In this document: positions 25,734-35,112 of the stretch, one piece after another
Layout of the letters: each line of letters opens with the position of its first letter
Numbering within the stretch: the stretch's first letter is position 1
Assembly: GCA_000437495.1 (NCBI GenBank)
Contig: FR897877.1
Span: forward strand, 21,445 to 77,702
Direction: 5' to 3'
Length of the DNA stretch: 56,258 bases
Origin: Prevotella sp. CAG:485
GTDB lineage: Bacteria > Bacteroidota > Bacteroidia > Bacteroidales > Muribaculaceae
Program-made: the position numbers and the translations under genes
Notes under the pieces: model-generated
Databases searched by the model: none
Seen by the model: the letters and a program-made list of their open reading frames with translations, nothing else
What the model was told of the DNA's origin: nothing

Positions 25734-25757
25734 TGAAAACACACAGCAAAAATTTAC

Positions 25758-28172
25758 ATGAGTAAATCAAATACGGGAAATAAATTCATAAAAATTGAAG
25801 CAATAGACGCAAAGGACAACAATGCGAACTACGTTCTGGAGATGGACAGGATGCCTGTCATTCCGGTGCGTGGCTATCCTGTTTTTCCCAATATGATTCT
25901 TCCGGTGACGATAAGCCGGGAATCAACCCTGCAGTTAGTGGACGATGCCATCAGCAATTCTGAGGTTGTGGCTTTGGTTGCTCAACGCAATCCCAACGTG
26001 GAACAGCCGTCAAGACGCGACTTATATGACACGGGTGTGGTGGCAACGCTGCTGAAGAAATTCAATTTGCCCGACGGCACAACATCTGTTTTGGTCCGTA
26101 CGGGTCCCAGGGTGGAACTAAAGGCTATAAAAACCCGGTCGCCTTATCTGAGGGGCCGTATGGAGTACAGAAATGAGATTCTGCCGGATTCACCGGAAGA
26201 CAGGCAGAAGCTCGCCGTTCTCATTAAGACTAATTTCGACTCTTTCGACGAGCTGTTGAAGGTTGTTGACAACGATGAGACGAAGGAGATTCTGAACAGC
26301 ATGGAAGGCATGGAAGAGCCCGAAATGCACATCGCTTTCGTGCAGTATAACGCTCCATTCAGCAACGACGAGAAAATCAGTCTGCTCCAGACTGACAATG
26401 TCATGGAGCGGATGCAGAATCTCAACAGCAAGCTCTCAGAAGCTCTCCGTTTTATCCGCATTCGCTCTGAGATTCATCAGAAAACTGCCGAGCAGCTCAC
26501 ACGCCAGCAACGCGACCATTTTCTGCAACAGCAGATGAGGGTATTACAGGAGGAATTGGGCACAAGTGTGGAGGATGAGGATGCCAATCAGCTTGCCGCC
26601 CGAGCTAAAAAGATGACATGGTCAAAAGAGGTGCGCAAGCATTTTGAAAAGGAACTGCGCAAACTCGACCGCTTCAACGCTCAGAATCCGGAATACAGCA
26701 TCCAATATCAATATCTCGACACGTTCCTCTCTCTGCCGTGGGGCAAAACAGGCAAACAGATGATTGACGTTGACCGCGTGCGTCAGGTGCTCGATGAAGA
26801 CCATTACGGTCTGGAGGATGTAAAGGAACGCATCATGGAGCAGGTGGCTGTGTTGAAACTTCGCAATGATATGCGTGCGCCGATTCTCTGTCTTTACGGT
26901 CCTCCGGGAGTTGGCAAGACGAGTCTTGGCAAAAGCATTGCCCGCGCTTTGGGGCGTGAGTATGCACGCATCTCGCTTGGAGGCATGCACGACGAGGCGG
27001 AAATTCGCGGTCATCGCCGCACTTACATCGGCGCTCTCCCCGGGCGTGTGATAACGGCCTTGAAGAGCTGTGAGACCAACAATCCGGTGATTGTGCTCGA
27101 TGAGGTGGACAAGATAGGCCACGATTTCAAGGGCGACCCGTCGACGGCGCTCCTCGAGGTTCTCGACCCGGAGCAAAACAGCCACTTCCACGACAACTAT
27201 ATCGACTATGACTACGACCTTTCACGAGTGATGTTCATAGCGACTGCCAATGACCTGAGCGGTGTATCGCGTCCGCTTCTCGACCGCATGGAGCTGGTGG
27301 AGATAACGGGTTATGTTACCGAGGAGAAGATAGAAATCGGGCGGCGACACCTGGTAGGCAAAATGCTTGTTGAGCATGGTTTCAGTGCTGATGAAATAGA
27401 ATTCACTCCGGAGGCTCTGCGCAAAATCATCGAGAGCTATACGCGTGAAAGCGGTGTGCGTCTTCTTGAGAAGAAGATTGCGAAAGTGATTCGGCGCATA
27501 GGTATGCTCAAAGCGTCAGACAAACCATATCCCAAGGTCATCACTCCCAAGGAGATTGATGAGTTTATGGGTCCGGAAGAGGTGATTCCCGATGTGATAA
27601 GCGACGAGCCGGAAGTTGGCGTGGTAACAGGTTTGGCATGGACCAGCGTGGGCGGCGAAGTGCTGTTCATAGAAACGGCCTTGGTGCCGGGAAAAGGCGA
27701 GAAACTGACTCTGACAGGCAATCTCGGCGACGTGATGAAGGAATCGGCCCAGATAGCTCTTCAGTATCTGAAGGCTCATGCCGACGAGATTGGCATAAAG
27801 GCCGAAATCTTTACGACCAAGGATGTGCATATCCACGTGCCTGAGGGCGCTGTGCCCAAGGATGGACCGTCGGCAGGCATCACAATAGCCACGGCGCTCA
27901 CTTCGGTGCTTACGGGCCGCAAGGTGCGTCCGCGCATTGCCATGACAGGAGAGATGACGCTGCGTGGAAAGGTGCTCCCGGTAGGTGGCATAAAGGAGAA
28001 AATCCTTGCTGCCAAGCGCTCGGGCGCCAAAGAGATAATTCTCTGTTACGAGAACAAGAAAGACATAAACAAAATTCCTGAGCAATATCTTGAGGGCTTG
28101 ACATTTCACTATGTAAAGTCGCTCAACGAGGTATTAAAGCTGGCTTTATTGCCGAACGGGGAACAACAGTAA
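25758..28172 (+). CDS. lon: ATP-dependent protease Lon
   Basis: A cytoplasmic AAA+ serine protease of 804 residues that removes misfolded and regulatory proteins. The N-terminal LON domain starts MPVIPVRGYPVFPNMILPV, followed by a helical region. The AAA module has Walker A GPPGVGKTS at residues 381-389 and Walker B NPVIVLDEVDKIG. The C-terminal protease domain has Ser705 in KDGPSAG and the paired lysine in the GGIKEK segment at 743-748, the Ser-Lys dyad of LonA. The promoter and a structured leader are listed separately. The M3 peptidase gene begins 21 bases after its stop. Confidence 0.96.
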   Translation: MSKSNTGNKFIKIEAIDAKDNNANYVLEMDRMPVIPVRGYPVFPNMILPVTISRESTLQLVDDAISNSEVVALVAQRNPNVEQPSRRDLYDTGVVATLLKKFNLPDGTTSVLVRTGPRVELKAIKTRSPYLRGRMEYRNEILPDSPEDRQKLAVLIKTNFDSFDELLKVVDNDETKEILNSMEGMEEPEMHIAFVQYNAPFSNDEKISLLQTDNVMERMQNLNSKLSEALRFIRIRSEIHQKTAEQLTRQQRDHFLQQQMRVLQEELGTSVEDEDANQLAARAKKMTWSKEVRKHFEKELRKLDRFNAQNPEYSIQYQYLDTFLSLPWGKTGKQMIDVDRVRQVLDEDHYGLEDVKERIMEQVAVLKLRNDMRAPILCLYGPPGVGKTSLGKSIARALGREYARISLGGMHDEAEIRGHRRTYIGALPGRVITALKSCETNNPVIVLDEVDKIGHDFKGDPSTALLEVLDPEQNSHFHDNYIDYDYDLSRVMFIATANDLSGVSRPLLDRMELVEITGYVTEEKIEIGRRHLVGKMLVEHGFSADEIEFTPEALRKIIESYTRESGVRLLEKKIAKVIRRIGMLKASDKPYPKVITPKEIDEFMGPEEVIPDVISDEPEVGVVTGLAWTSVGGEVLFIETALVPGKGEKLTLTGNLGDVMKESAQIALQYLKAHADEIGIKAEIFTTKDVHIHVPEGAVPKDGPSAGITIATALTSVLTGRKVRPRIAMTGEMTLRGKVLPVGGIKEKILAAKRSGAKEIILCYENKKDINKIPEQYLEGLTFHYVKSLNEVLKLALLPNGEQQ

Positions 28173-28193
28173 AACCAACAGAAACAATAATCA

Positions 28194-30350
28194 ATGAAAA
28201 AATTTTTAGTCGCGGCTTTTGCGACATTATCAATTATGACAATAACGGGAAATGAAGCCCAGGGACGCACAAATCCTCTGGTAGATTTTTTCACCAAAGA
28301 CCGTAACATCACGGCGGTTGAGGGCTTGCCTTTCGACAAAATTACACCTCAGGACTACGAAGAGGCTGTAAAAGAGGGCATGGAGATGCAGAATCGCGAA
28401 ATAGCAGCGATTGTGAATCAGCGCTCAATTCCTACTTTTGAGAACACCGTGGAGGCCCTTGACCGCAGCGGTCGCCTCCTGACGGGTGCTGAGTTGGCTC
28501 TGGGCAATGTGGAACATGCCACCGGCGACACCACGCTGCAGAACATTCAGGCTCGTTTGGCACCGGCTCTGGCCAACCATTACACGGCAATTATGCTCAA
28601 CGAAGGTCTGTGGCAGCGTGTCAAAGCCGTTTACGACAATATGGATAAAGACACGTCGCTCAACCCTGAGCAGCGCCGTCTTATTCAGGAAACATACCGC
28701 AGCTTTGAGAGCAGCGGAGCCAACCTCAGCGGCAAAGACCGAGAGCGTTATGCCAAGTTGACTGAAGAGCTCAGCAACCTGCAGATTCGCTTTGCGCAGA
28801 ATCTGACCAACGGCATGAAGTCGCCTGACGCACGTCTGTGGCTTCGCGGCAATCAGCTGTCGGGTCTTCCCGAAAGTGTCAAGCAGGCTGCCCGCGAGGA
28901 AGCCGCTGCCATCCTCACAGCTGAAGGAAAAGCAGATGACCCGGACCTGTATCTCTTCACTGTATTCTTCCCCAGCTACTCGCCGTTGATGAAGTATGCC
29001 GACAATCGCGAGGTGCGTGAAAAGATGTACCGTCTCTACAACTCGCGCAATCAGAAGGGTGAGTTCGACAATACGCAGATTCTGAAAGACATAGCCAATG
29101 TGCGCCTGGAGATTGCCAATCTGTTAGGCTATCCCAATTACGCCGCATACGCTCTCCACGGCAAGATGGCCAAGGATGTGCCTACCGTGCAGAACTTCCT
29201 TAAGGAGCTGCGCGACGCCTACAAACCGACCATGCAGAAGGAACTGGCGGAAATCACAGAATATGCCCGTAAGACTCAGGGCGATGATTTTGTGCTTAAT
29301 CCCTGGGATTACAGCTATTGGTCGAACAAGCTGAAGAATGAGCGCTATGCTTTCAACGATGAGGATATGCGCCCCTATTTCGAGCTTGAAAACACCATAA
29401 AGGGTGTTCTTGGTCTGGCCACGAAACTCTACGGCTACAAATTCAAGGAGAACAAAAGTCTGCCGGTCTATAACCCTGAGGTAAAAGCCTTTGACGTTGT
29501 CGGCCCTGACGGCAAGCTGCTCGGTCTTCTCTATGCCGACTTCTACTATCGTCCCGGCAAAGCTCCCGGTGCATGGATGACGGAATTCCGCCCCGAAAGC
29601 CGTGATGAGAAAGGCAACCGCGAATATCCCATCATTTCCATTGTTTGCAACTTCACCAAGCCTGTGGGCAGCGACCCGAGCCTGCTTAACCCGTATGAGG
29701 TTGAAACTTTCCTGCACGAGTTCGGTCATGCGCTTCATGGTCTGTCGGCAAACACCACTTACTCCACGCTGAGCGGCACAAACGTTTATCAGGACTTCGT
29801 GGAGCTCTTCTCCCAGTTCAATGAGAATTACCTCACCGAGAAGGAGTATCTCGACGGCTTTGCCCGTCATTACAAAACTGGCAAAAAGATGCCGGCCGAG
29901 CTGATTGAACGCTTCATCCGCTCAAGCCGTTTCGGCGCAGCTTATGCCTGCCTGCGTCAGCTGGGCTTCGGCGAACTCGATATGGCTTATTACACTCTTG
30001 AAAGCCCCATGCGTGCTTCGCAGTCGGTTGCCGATTTCGAGAACAAAGCGCTTAAGGATGTGCAGATGTTTGCGCCGGTTGACGGCTGCCTGCTCTCACC
30101 GCAATTCGGACATATCTTCAGCGGTGGCTATGCCGCCGGATATTATGGCTACAAATGGAGCGAGGTTCTCGACGCCGATGCCTTTGCAGCCTTCAAAGAG
30201 ACCGGCATTTTCAACAAAAAAACGGCCAACGCCTTCCGCAAAATGCTTCAGAGCGGCGGCACAGTTGACCCCATGGAGCTTTATATGGAATTCCGTGGCA
30301 AAAAACCGACCATCGATGCTCTTCTTGAGCGCGACGGCATAAAGAAATGA
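28194..30350 (+). CDS. dcp: M3-family zinc metallopeptidase (peptidyl-dipeptidase Dcp-like), exported
   Basis: A 718-residue oligopeptidase of family M3, which by homology removes dipeptides from peptide C-termini. The zinc motif HEFGH is at residues 508-512 within FLHEFGHALHGL, and the third ligand lies in the following ELFSQF helix region. A Sec-type leader (MKKFLVAAFATLSIMTITGN, then EAQG) suggests a periplasmic location, unlike cytoplasmic E. coli Dcp. No lipobox cysteine is seen. It follows lon closely and may share its transcript, coupling protein breakdown with peptide turnover. Confidence 0.9.
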   Translation: MKKFLVAAFATLSIMTITGNEAQGRTNPLVDFFTKDRNITAVEGLPFDKITPQDYEEAVKEGMEMQNREIAAIVNQRSIPTFENTVEALDRSGRLLTGAELALGNVEHATGDTTLQNIQARLAPALANHYTAIMLNEGLWQRVKAVYDNMDKDTSLNPEQRRLIQETYRSFESSGANLSGKDRERYAKLTEELSNLQIRFAQNLTNGMKSPDARLWLRGNQLSGLPESVKQAAREEAAAILTAEGKADDPDLYLFTVFFPSYSPLMKYADNREVREKMYRLYNSRNQKGEFDNTQILKDIANVRLEIANLLGYPNYAAYALHGKMAKDVPTVQNFLKELRDAYKPTMQKELAEITEYARKTQGDDFVLNPWDYSYWSNKLKNERYAFNDEDMRPYFELENTIKGVLGLATKLYGYKFKENKSLPVYNPEVKAFDVVGPDGKLLGLLYADFYYRPGKAPGAWMTEFRPESRDEKGNREYPIISIVCNFTKPVGSDPSLLNPYEVETFLHEFGHALHGLSANTTYSTLSGTNVYQDFVELFSQFNENYLTEKEYLDGFARHYKTGKKMPAELIERFIRSSRFGAAYACLRQLGFGELDMAYYTLESPMRASQSVADFENKALKDVQMFAPVDGCLLSPQFGHIFSGGYAAGYYGYKWSEVLDADAFAAFKETGIFNKKTANAFRKMLQSGGTVDPMELYMEFRGKKPTIDALLERDGIKK

Positions 30351-30371
30351 CCCCTTTCATCGGAAAATAAC

Positions 30372-31388
30372 ATGAGCGAGATAATTCTCGGCATAGAATC
30401 CTCATGCGACGACACCTCGGCAGCAGTGCTCGACAACGGCCTGCTGCTGAGCAATGTCATCGCCTCTCAGAAGGTTCACGAACAGTATGGAGGAGTAGTG
30501 CCGGAACTGGCAAGCCGCGCTCACCAGCAAAATATAGTTCCAGTGGTGAGCGAGGCTTTACGTCAGGCCGGTGTTAAGAAGGAGGATTTGACTGCCATTG
30601 CCTACACACGCGGTCCGGGATTGCTCGGTTCGCTGCTCGTGGGCAGTGCCTTTGCCAAAGGGCTGGCTTCGGCGCTCAATATCCCTCTTATCGACGTCAA
30701 CCATTTGCACGGACATGTGCTGGCACCTTTTGTGCGGAAAAGTCCGGATGACGAGGTGCCTCAGTTCCCGTATATGTGTCTGCTGGCCAGCGGCGGCAAT
30801 TCTCAGATTATTTTGGTGGAGAGCGCCGAGAAAATGCACATCCTCGGCCAGACCATCGACGATGCGGCCGGCGAGGCGTTCGACAAATGTGCCAAAGCCA
30901 TGGGGCTTCCTTATCCCGGCGGTCCACATATTGACCGGCTGGCGCAACAGGGCGACCCGAAGGCTTTCCATTTCGGCAAACCGCATATTCCGGGCTATGA
31001 CTATTCCTTCTCAGGTCTCAAGACGTCTTTCCTCTATACCCTCCGCGACGGCGAACGCCTTGACCCTGACTTCATAGAACACCGCAAAGCAGACCTTGCG
31101 GCTTCGCTGCAACGCACAATTGTGGATATTCTCTTCGACAAGCTTGAAAAGGCTGTTAAGGAATACCCGGTAAAACATCTGAGCATTGGTGGGGGAGTGT
31201 CGGCCAATTCGGCCATGCGTTCAGCTACAGAAGAATTCTGCAAGCGCCACAAAATCAGAGCATGGATTCCCCAGCTACAGTTCACCACCGACAACGCTGC
31301 AATGGTGGCTGTGGCCGGCCTGATGCGTTATCGCGAGGGATATCGGGGAGCTTTGAACCTGGCACCGTTTGCACGTGTTCAAGTATAA
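30372..31388 (+). CDS. tsaD: tRNA threonylcarbamoyladenosine transferase TsaD
   Basis: Transfers the threonylcarbamoyl group to A37 of tRNAs that read ANN codons. It is essential in most bacteria and works with TsaB and TsaE. The 338 residues start LGIESSCDDTSAAVLDNG, followed by the metal-binding HLHGH in VNHLHGHVLAP and the ATP-site segments LLASGGNSQI and IGGGVSANSAMR. It begins 21 bases after the peptidase gene. Confidence 0.96.
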   Translation: MSEIILGIESSCDDTSAAVLDNGLLLSNVIASQKVHEQYGGVVPELASRAHQQNIVPVVSEALRQAGVKKEDLTAIAYTRGPGLLGSLLVGSAFAKGLASALNIPLIDVNHLHGHVLAPFVRKSPDDEVPQFPYMCLLASGGNSQIILVESAEKMHILGQTIDDAAGEAFDKCAKAMGLPYPGGPHIDRLAQQGDPKAFHFGKPHIPGYDYSFSGLKTSFLYTLRDGERLDPDFIEHRKADLAASLQRTIVDILFDKLEKAVKEYPVKHLSIGGGVSANSAMRSATEEFCKRHKIRAWIPQLQFTTDNAAMVAVAGLMRYREGYRGALNLAPFARVQV

Positions 31389-31441
31389 ACAACTTGTACG
31401 AAACTAACTGACCTTCCGCTCAGGGAATCAGGAAACAATTT

Positions 31442-32221
31442 ATGAGTGATAAAAAGATGAAAAGCGAAAAACTGTTAATGGATCAACGCCATGTTGTGAT
31501 TTACGGCTTCAGCAAAAACGACATTGCTGTGGTCATTGATCACTTTGCACAAGCGCTTCCTGATTACATAAAGATTCAACATAACACCTATGGCATGCTC
31601 ACTCACATCACTCTCGAGGGCAGACATAAGTCGATGGGGATGCTGCGCTTTATGCTCAACAGGTTTCGCCAGTCGCTTGTAGATTTGTTTCCGCATGAAG
31701 TCATAGCCACGGAGAATATCAGTCCGGCACAAATATTAGGACAGCTTCTGAGCGAGCGCGAGCTCACAGTATCGTGTGCCGAGAGTTGCACAGGCGGCAA
31801 CCTGGCTCATCGCATAGTCCAGGTTCCGGGTTCGAGCAACTACTTCCTGGGCAGTGTGGTAAGTTACAGCAACGACGTAAAAGCCAATGTTTTAGGCGTG
31901 AGCCGCAGTTCGCTTGAAAAATATGGCGCAGTGAGTCAGCAGGTTGTTGAAGAGATGGCCAAAGGCGTCAGCAAGCTCATGCGCACCCAATGTGCCATTG
32001 CAACATCAGGCATAGCGGGTCCTGACGGCGGCACTGCGCTTAAGCCCGTAGGTACGGTATGGATTGCCGTGCAGTATTGCGAGACTCTTGTTACCGAATG
32101 TATGCGCTTTGAGGGCGACCGCAATGAGGTGATAGAATCTGCTACCAACCACGCCATGGTAATGCTGATTAACCTGCTGCGCCACTGCTACATAATGCAG
32201 GAGGATTACAATGATGAGTGA
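31442..32221 (+). CDS. CinA C-terminal domain protein (nicotinamide-nucleotide amidohydrolase), lacking the MoCF domain
   Basis: A 259-residue protein whose residues about 95-255 are the CinA/PncC amidohydrolase domain, which recycles nicotinamide mononucleotide to nicotinate mononucleotide. The motif SCAESCTGGNLAHRI is the family hallmark, followed by YSNDVKANVLGV and GIAGPDGGTALKPVGTV. The first 90 residues resemble the KH-like linker of full CinA (LPDYIKIQHNTYGMLTHI), but the large N-terminal molybdopterin-like domain is absent. Upstream DNA back to tsaD (53 bases) has no room for it. This looks like a natural short form rather than a broken gene. Confidence 0.82.
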   Translation: MSDKKMKSEKLLMDQRHVVIYGFSKNDIAVVIDHFAQALPDYIKIQHNTYGMLTHITLEGRHKSMGMLRFMLNRFRQSLVDLFPHEVIATENISPAQILGQLLSERELTVSCAESCTGGNLAHRIVQVPGSSNYFLGSVVSYSNDVKANVLGVSRSSLEKYGAVSQQVVEEMAKGVSKLMRTQCAIATSGIAGPDGGTALKPVGTVWIAVQYCETLVTECMRFEGDRNEVIESATNHAMVMLINLLRHCYIMQEDYNDE

Positions 32222-32342
32222 CACGGCAGCTGCCCCTCAGCGTTGAACCCCGAATCCTCACGTATTGAAAATAAAATCCTCCTCCGGCCATCATAACCGA
32301 GTTTGCGGCATCATTAGATTGGGCATTTAGAGTCCGCCCGGC

Positions 32343-32363
32343 ATACTCACTTTAGAGTATTTT
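32343..32363 (+). terminator. Weak hairpin terminator after the CinA-like gene
   Basis: ATACTC (32343-32348) pairs with GAGTAT (32355-32360), then TTTA. The stem is short, so this is a modest call. The gap 32222-32424 otherwise holds only the feoAB promoter. Confidence 0.35.
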
Positions 32364-32373
32364 ACCCTGGATT

Positions 32374-32405
32374 TTTGGTTATCTGACAAACTCAGGCTAA
32401 ATTTG
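32374..32405 (+). promoter_or_regulatory. Promoter of feoAB
   Basis: TTTG at 32374-32377, a 20-base spacer and TAAATTTG at 32398-32405, an exact consensus. Transcription should start about 15 bases before the ATG at 32425. No Fur-type palindrome is obvious. Confidence 0.8.
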
Positions 32406-32424
32406 CAAAAACACACCGATAGAA

Positions 32425-34881
32425 ATGTTATTATCAGACCTTCAGCCTGGCCAGAAGGGCGTCATCATAAAGATTTTAGGGCATAGCGCGTTTCGCAAAC
32501 GTGTCATGGAAATGGGCTTTGTAAAAGGGCGCATTGTCCATGTGGTGCTTAACGCCCCGCTTCAAGACCCGATAAAATATTCCATCATGGGATACGAGGT
32601 GTCGCTACGTCGCGCTGAAGCAGACCTTATTGAGGTGGCGGTTGAAGGCAAGCCTGATATTAATTTAGAGGAGTCGAACGTTCACGAGCTGAATATCAAT
32701 GAAAAAGACACCACTGAGAACACAGGTCGTGAAAAGGTTATAAATGTTGCTCTGATAGGCAACCCCAACTGCGGCAAAACATCCCTTTTCAATCTTGTGA
32801 GCGGGGCTCATGAGCATGTAGGCAACTATGCCGGAGTTACGGTGGGCGCCAAAGAGGGGAGCATCAAATACAAAGGCTATCGCATAAACATCGTCGACCT
32901 GCCGGGCACATATTCGCTCAGCGCCTATTCGCCTGAGGAGCAGTATGTGGTACGCTATCTGCGCAAGGAAACTCCCGACGTTATCATCAACGTGGTTGTT
33001 GCCAGCAATCTGCAACGCAATCTGTTCCTCACCACCGAACTGATTGACATGAACCGCAGCATGGTGATAGCCCTAAACATGTACGACGAGCTTAAGAAGC
33101 AGAACATAAAGCTCGACACAGACTTACTCGGCAAGATGCTCGGCGTGCCCATAGTACCCACAGTGGCATCCACGGGTATGGGTGTGCATGAACTGCTCAA
33201 CAAGGTTATTGAAACCTTTGAAGACAGAGCCAAGGAGGTTCGTCACATACACGTCAACCTGCGTCCGGAAGTAGAAGCCGGTGTCAGCGTACTTAATAAA
33301 GTCTTCAAGCAGCTGCCGGAAATCAGCGGTCATTTCTCACCCCGCTATATAGCCATCAAATTCCTTCAGCACGACCCCGAAGTGGAGGGTATGCTGAAAG
33401 AATTCCCCCAGTATCCGGAATGGCGCGAGTTGCGCAACAAAGAAGAAAAGCGCATTGAAGACGCTTTGGGCGATGATGTTCAGGCCATAGTATCAGCCGA
33501 GAAATACGGCTTCATTGAGGGCGCGTTGGCCGAAACAATGCAGAAAGACGGCAAGCCCGAAAATAAAACCACCGACATCATTGATGCCTTCGTCACCAAC
33601 AAGCTCTTCGGCTTCCCCATTTTCTTATGCGTTATGTGGCTGATGTTCTGGGCCACGTTCGTTGTGGGCGCATACCCCATGGAATGGATTGAGAAGCTGG
33701 TATCGCTGTTGTCGAATCTGGTAAGCGCCAATATGCCCGACGGCCCGTTCAAGGATTTGCTGCTCGACGGTGTGATTGGCGGCGTTGGTTCGGTAATCGT
33801 CTTCCTGCCCAACATCCTTATCCTCTATGCTTTCATCTCCTTTATGGAAGACAGCGGCTATATGGCCCGAGTGGCCTTTATCATGGATAAGCTGATGCAC
33901 AGGCTCGGGTTACATGGTAAGTCGTTTATACCGCTTGTTATGGGCTTTGGTTGCGGAGTCCCGGCAATAATGTCTACCCGCATCATTGAGAGCAAATCGT
34001 CGCGACTGATTACCATACTCATCATCCCGTTTATCAGTTGCTCGGCACGCATACCCATTTATGTGCTCTTGGTTGGCTGTTTCTTTGATGGCAACCCCTG
34101 GGTATTTGTCTTCCTCTATGTCTTGGGCATGATTGTGGCGGCGCTCACGGCACGAATGTTGCGAAAGTTCTGGTTCCACGAAGATGAGACACCATTCGTT
34201 ATGGAACTGCCCCCTTACCGCATACCCACCGCAAAAGCTACCATGCGGGGAATGTGGAGCAAAGCCAGCCAGTATCTCAAGAAGATGGGCGGACTGATTC
34301 TTGTTGCTTCGGCCATTATCTGGGCACTGAGCTACTTCCCCCGTGTTTCCGAAAATGAAGTGCCGGCTCAATACATTGCCGACTGTCACCGCGAATTGGT
34401 AACCATAGACAAAGCCAAGGCCGATACCATTTCTCATGAGCAGGAAATGGAATTAATCACCACCCAATATCAGCAGCAAAACTCCATCTTAGGCGTTACA
34501 GGACGCTTTATACAGCCTGCCGTTGAGCCGCTCGGCTTCGACTGGAAAGCCACCGTATCGCTGATTGCCGGTCTGCCGGCTAAAGAGATTGTTGTTTCCA
34601 CTTTGGGTGTACTCTACACCGGTGAAGGCGACGACAGCACTCTGCTGCAGAAACGCCTTGAAACGCCGTCGCCAATATCCAACAAGGCCCCCTTCAACAA
34701 GGCTTCGGCATTGGCCTTTATGGTCTTTGTGCTTATCTATTTCCCCTGCATTGCCACCATGATAGCTATTGTGAAAGAATCGGGCAGCTGGCTCTACGGC
34801 CTCTTCTCGCTCTGCTACAATACGCTGCTGGCATGGGGTCTCGCATGGATAACTTACCGCATAACGCTGTGGTTTATCTAA
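32425..34881 (+). CDS. feoB: Ferrous iron transporter, FeoA-FeoB fusion
   Basis: The main bacterial Fe(II) uptake permease, here 818 residues with FeoA fused to the N-terminus. Residues 1-75 are the SH3-like FeoA domain (MLLSDLQPGQKGVIIKILG, ending in ADLIEVAVEG). The G domain starts at about residue 105: G1 GNPNCGKTS at 112-120, G3 DLPGTYSLSAYSPEE, and a variant G4 NMYDE in place of NKxD. Then come a helical GDI region and two Gate modules with many membrane segments (FIPLVMGFGCGVPAIMSTRII, then GLPAKEIVVSTLGVLY). The fusion is usual in Bacteroidales. Anaerobic gut life makes Fe(II) the main iron form. Confidence 0.95.
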   Translation: MLLSDLQPGQKGVIIKILGHSAFRKRVMEMGFVKGRIVHVVLNAPLQDPIKYSIMGYEVSLRRAEADLIEVAVEGKPDINLEESNVHELNINEKDTTENTGREKVINVALIGNPNCGKTSLFNLVSGAHEHVGNYAGVTVGAKEGSIKYKGYRINIVDLPGTYSLSAYSPEEQYVVRYLRKETPDVIINVVVASNLQRNLFLTTELIDMNRSMVIALNMYDELKKQNIKLDTDLLGKMLGVPIVPTVASTGMGVHELLNKVIETFEDRAKEVRHIHVNLRPEVEAGVSVLNKVFKQLPEISGHFSPRYIAIKFLQHDPEVEGMLKEFPQYPEWRELRNKEEKRIEDALGDDVQAIVSAEKYGFIEGALAETMQKDGKPENKTTDIIDAFVTNKLFGFPIFLCVMWLMFWATFVVGAYPMEWIEKLVSLLSNLVSANMPDGPFKDLLLDGVIGGVGSVIVFLPNILILYAFISFMEDSGYMARVAFIMDKLMHRLGLHGKSFIPLVMGFGCGVPAIMSTRIIESKSSRLITILIIPFISCSARIPIYVLLVGCFFDGNPWVFVFLYVLGMIVAALTARMLRKFWFHEDETPFVMELPPYRIPTAKATMRGMWSKASQYLKKMGGLILVASAIIWALSYFPRVSENEVPAQYIADCHRELVTIDKAKADTISHEQEMELITTQYQQQNSILGVTGRFIQPAVEPLGFDWKATVSLIAGLPAKEIVVSTLGVLYTGEGDDSTLLQKRLETPSPISNKAPFNKASALAFMVFVLIYFPCIATMIAIVKESGSWLYGLFSLCYNTLLAWGLAWITYRITLWFI

Positions 34882-35112
34882 AATGATTAACACTCTTTAA
34901 CAACCCTTTCGTAACAATATTCGCAGTTGAGCCGTTAAAACAAAACAGAGTATTGATGCCGGAAACTTCCAAGCAACGCCGCCAACGTCATTGGCTCACA
35001 CTTGCATAGTCTATATGGCTATCTTTAATTCACTAAGACTTCAAATTGCCGGCATTTATATTATGATTCAAAGCGACTGTTACGCATACAGCCGTAAAAG
35101 CTTACTTTTGAC
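34882..35112. other. Intergenic region before the second rpoD gene
   Basis: 231 bases with no ORF and no clear terminator for feoAB. The only promoter-like element is TACTTTTG at 35103-35110, listed separately. Confidence 0.4.
35103..35110 (+). promoter_or_regulatory. -7 box directly abutting the second rpoD start codon
   Basis: TACTTTTG matches TAnnTTTG and ends two bases before the ATG at 35113. If used, the transcript would begin at or just inside the start codon, giving a leaderless mRNA. The -33 element is weak. Confidence 0.45.

Noticed and set aside
29124..29870. 248-codon open frame on the minus strand
   Set aside because: Antisense to the M3 peptidase gene, with no supporting features.
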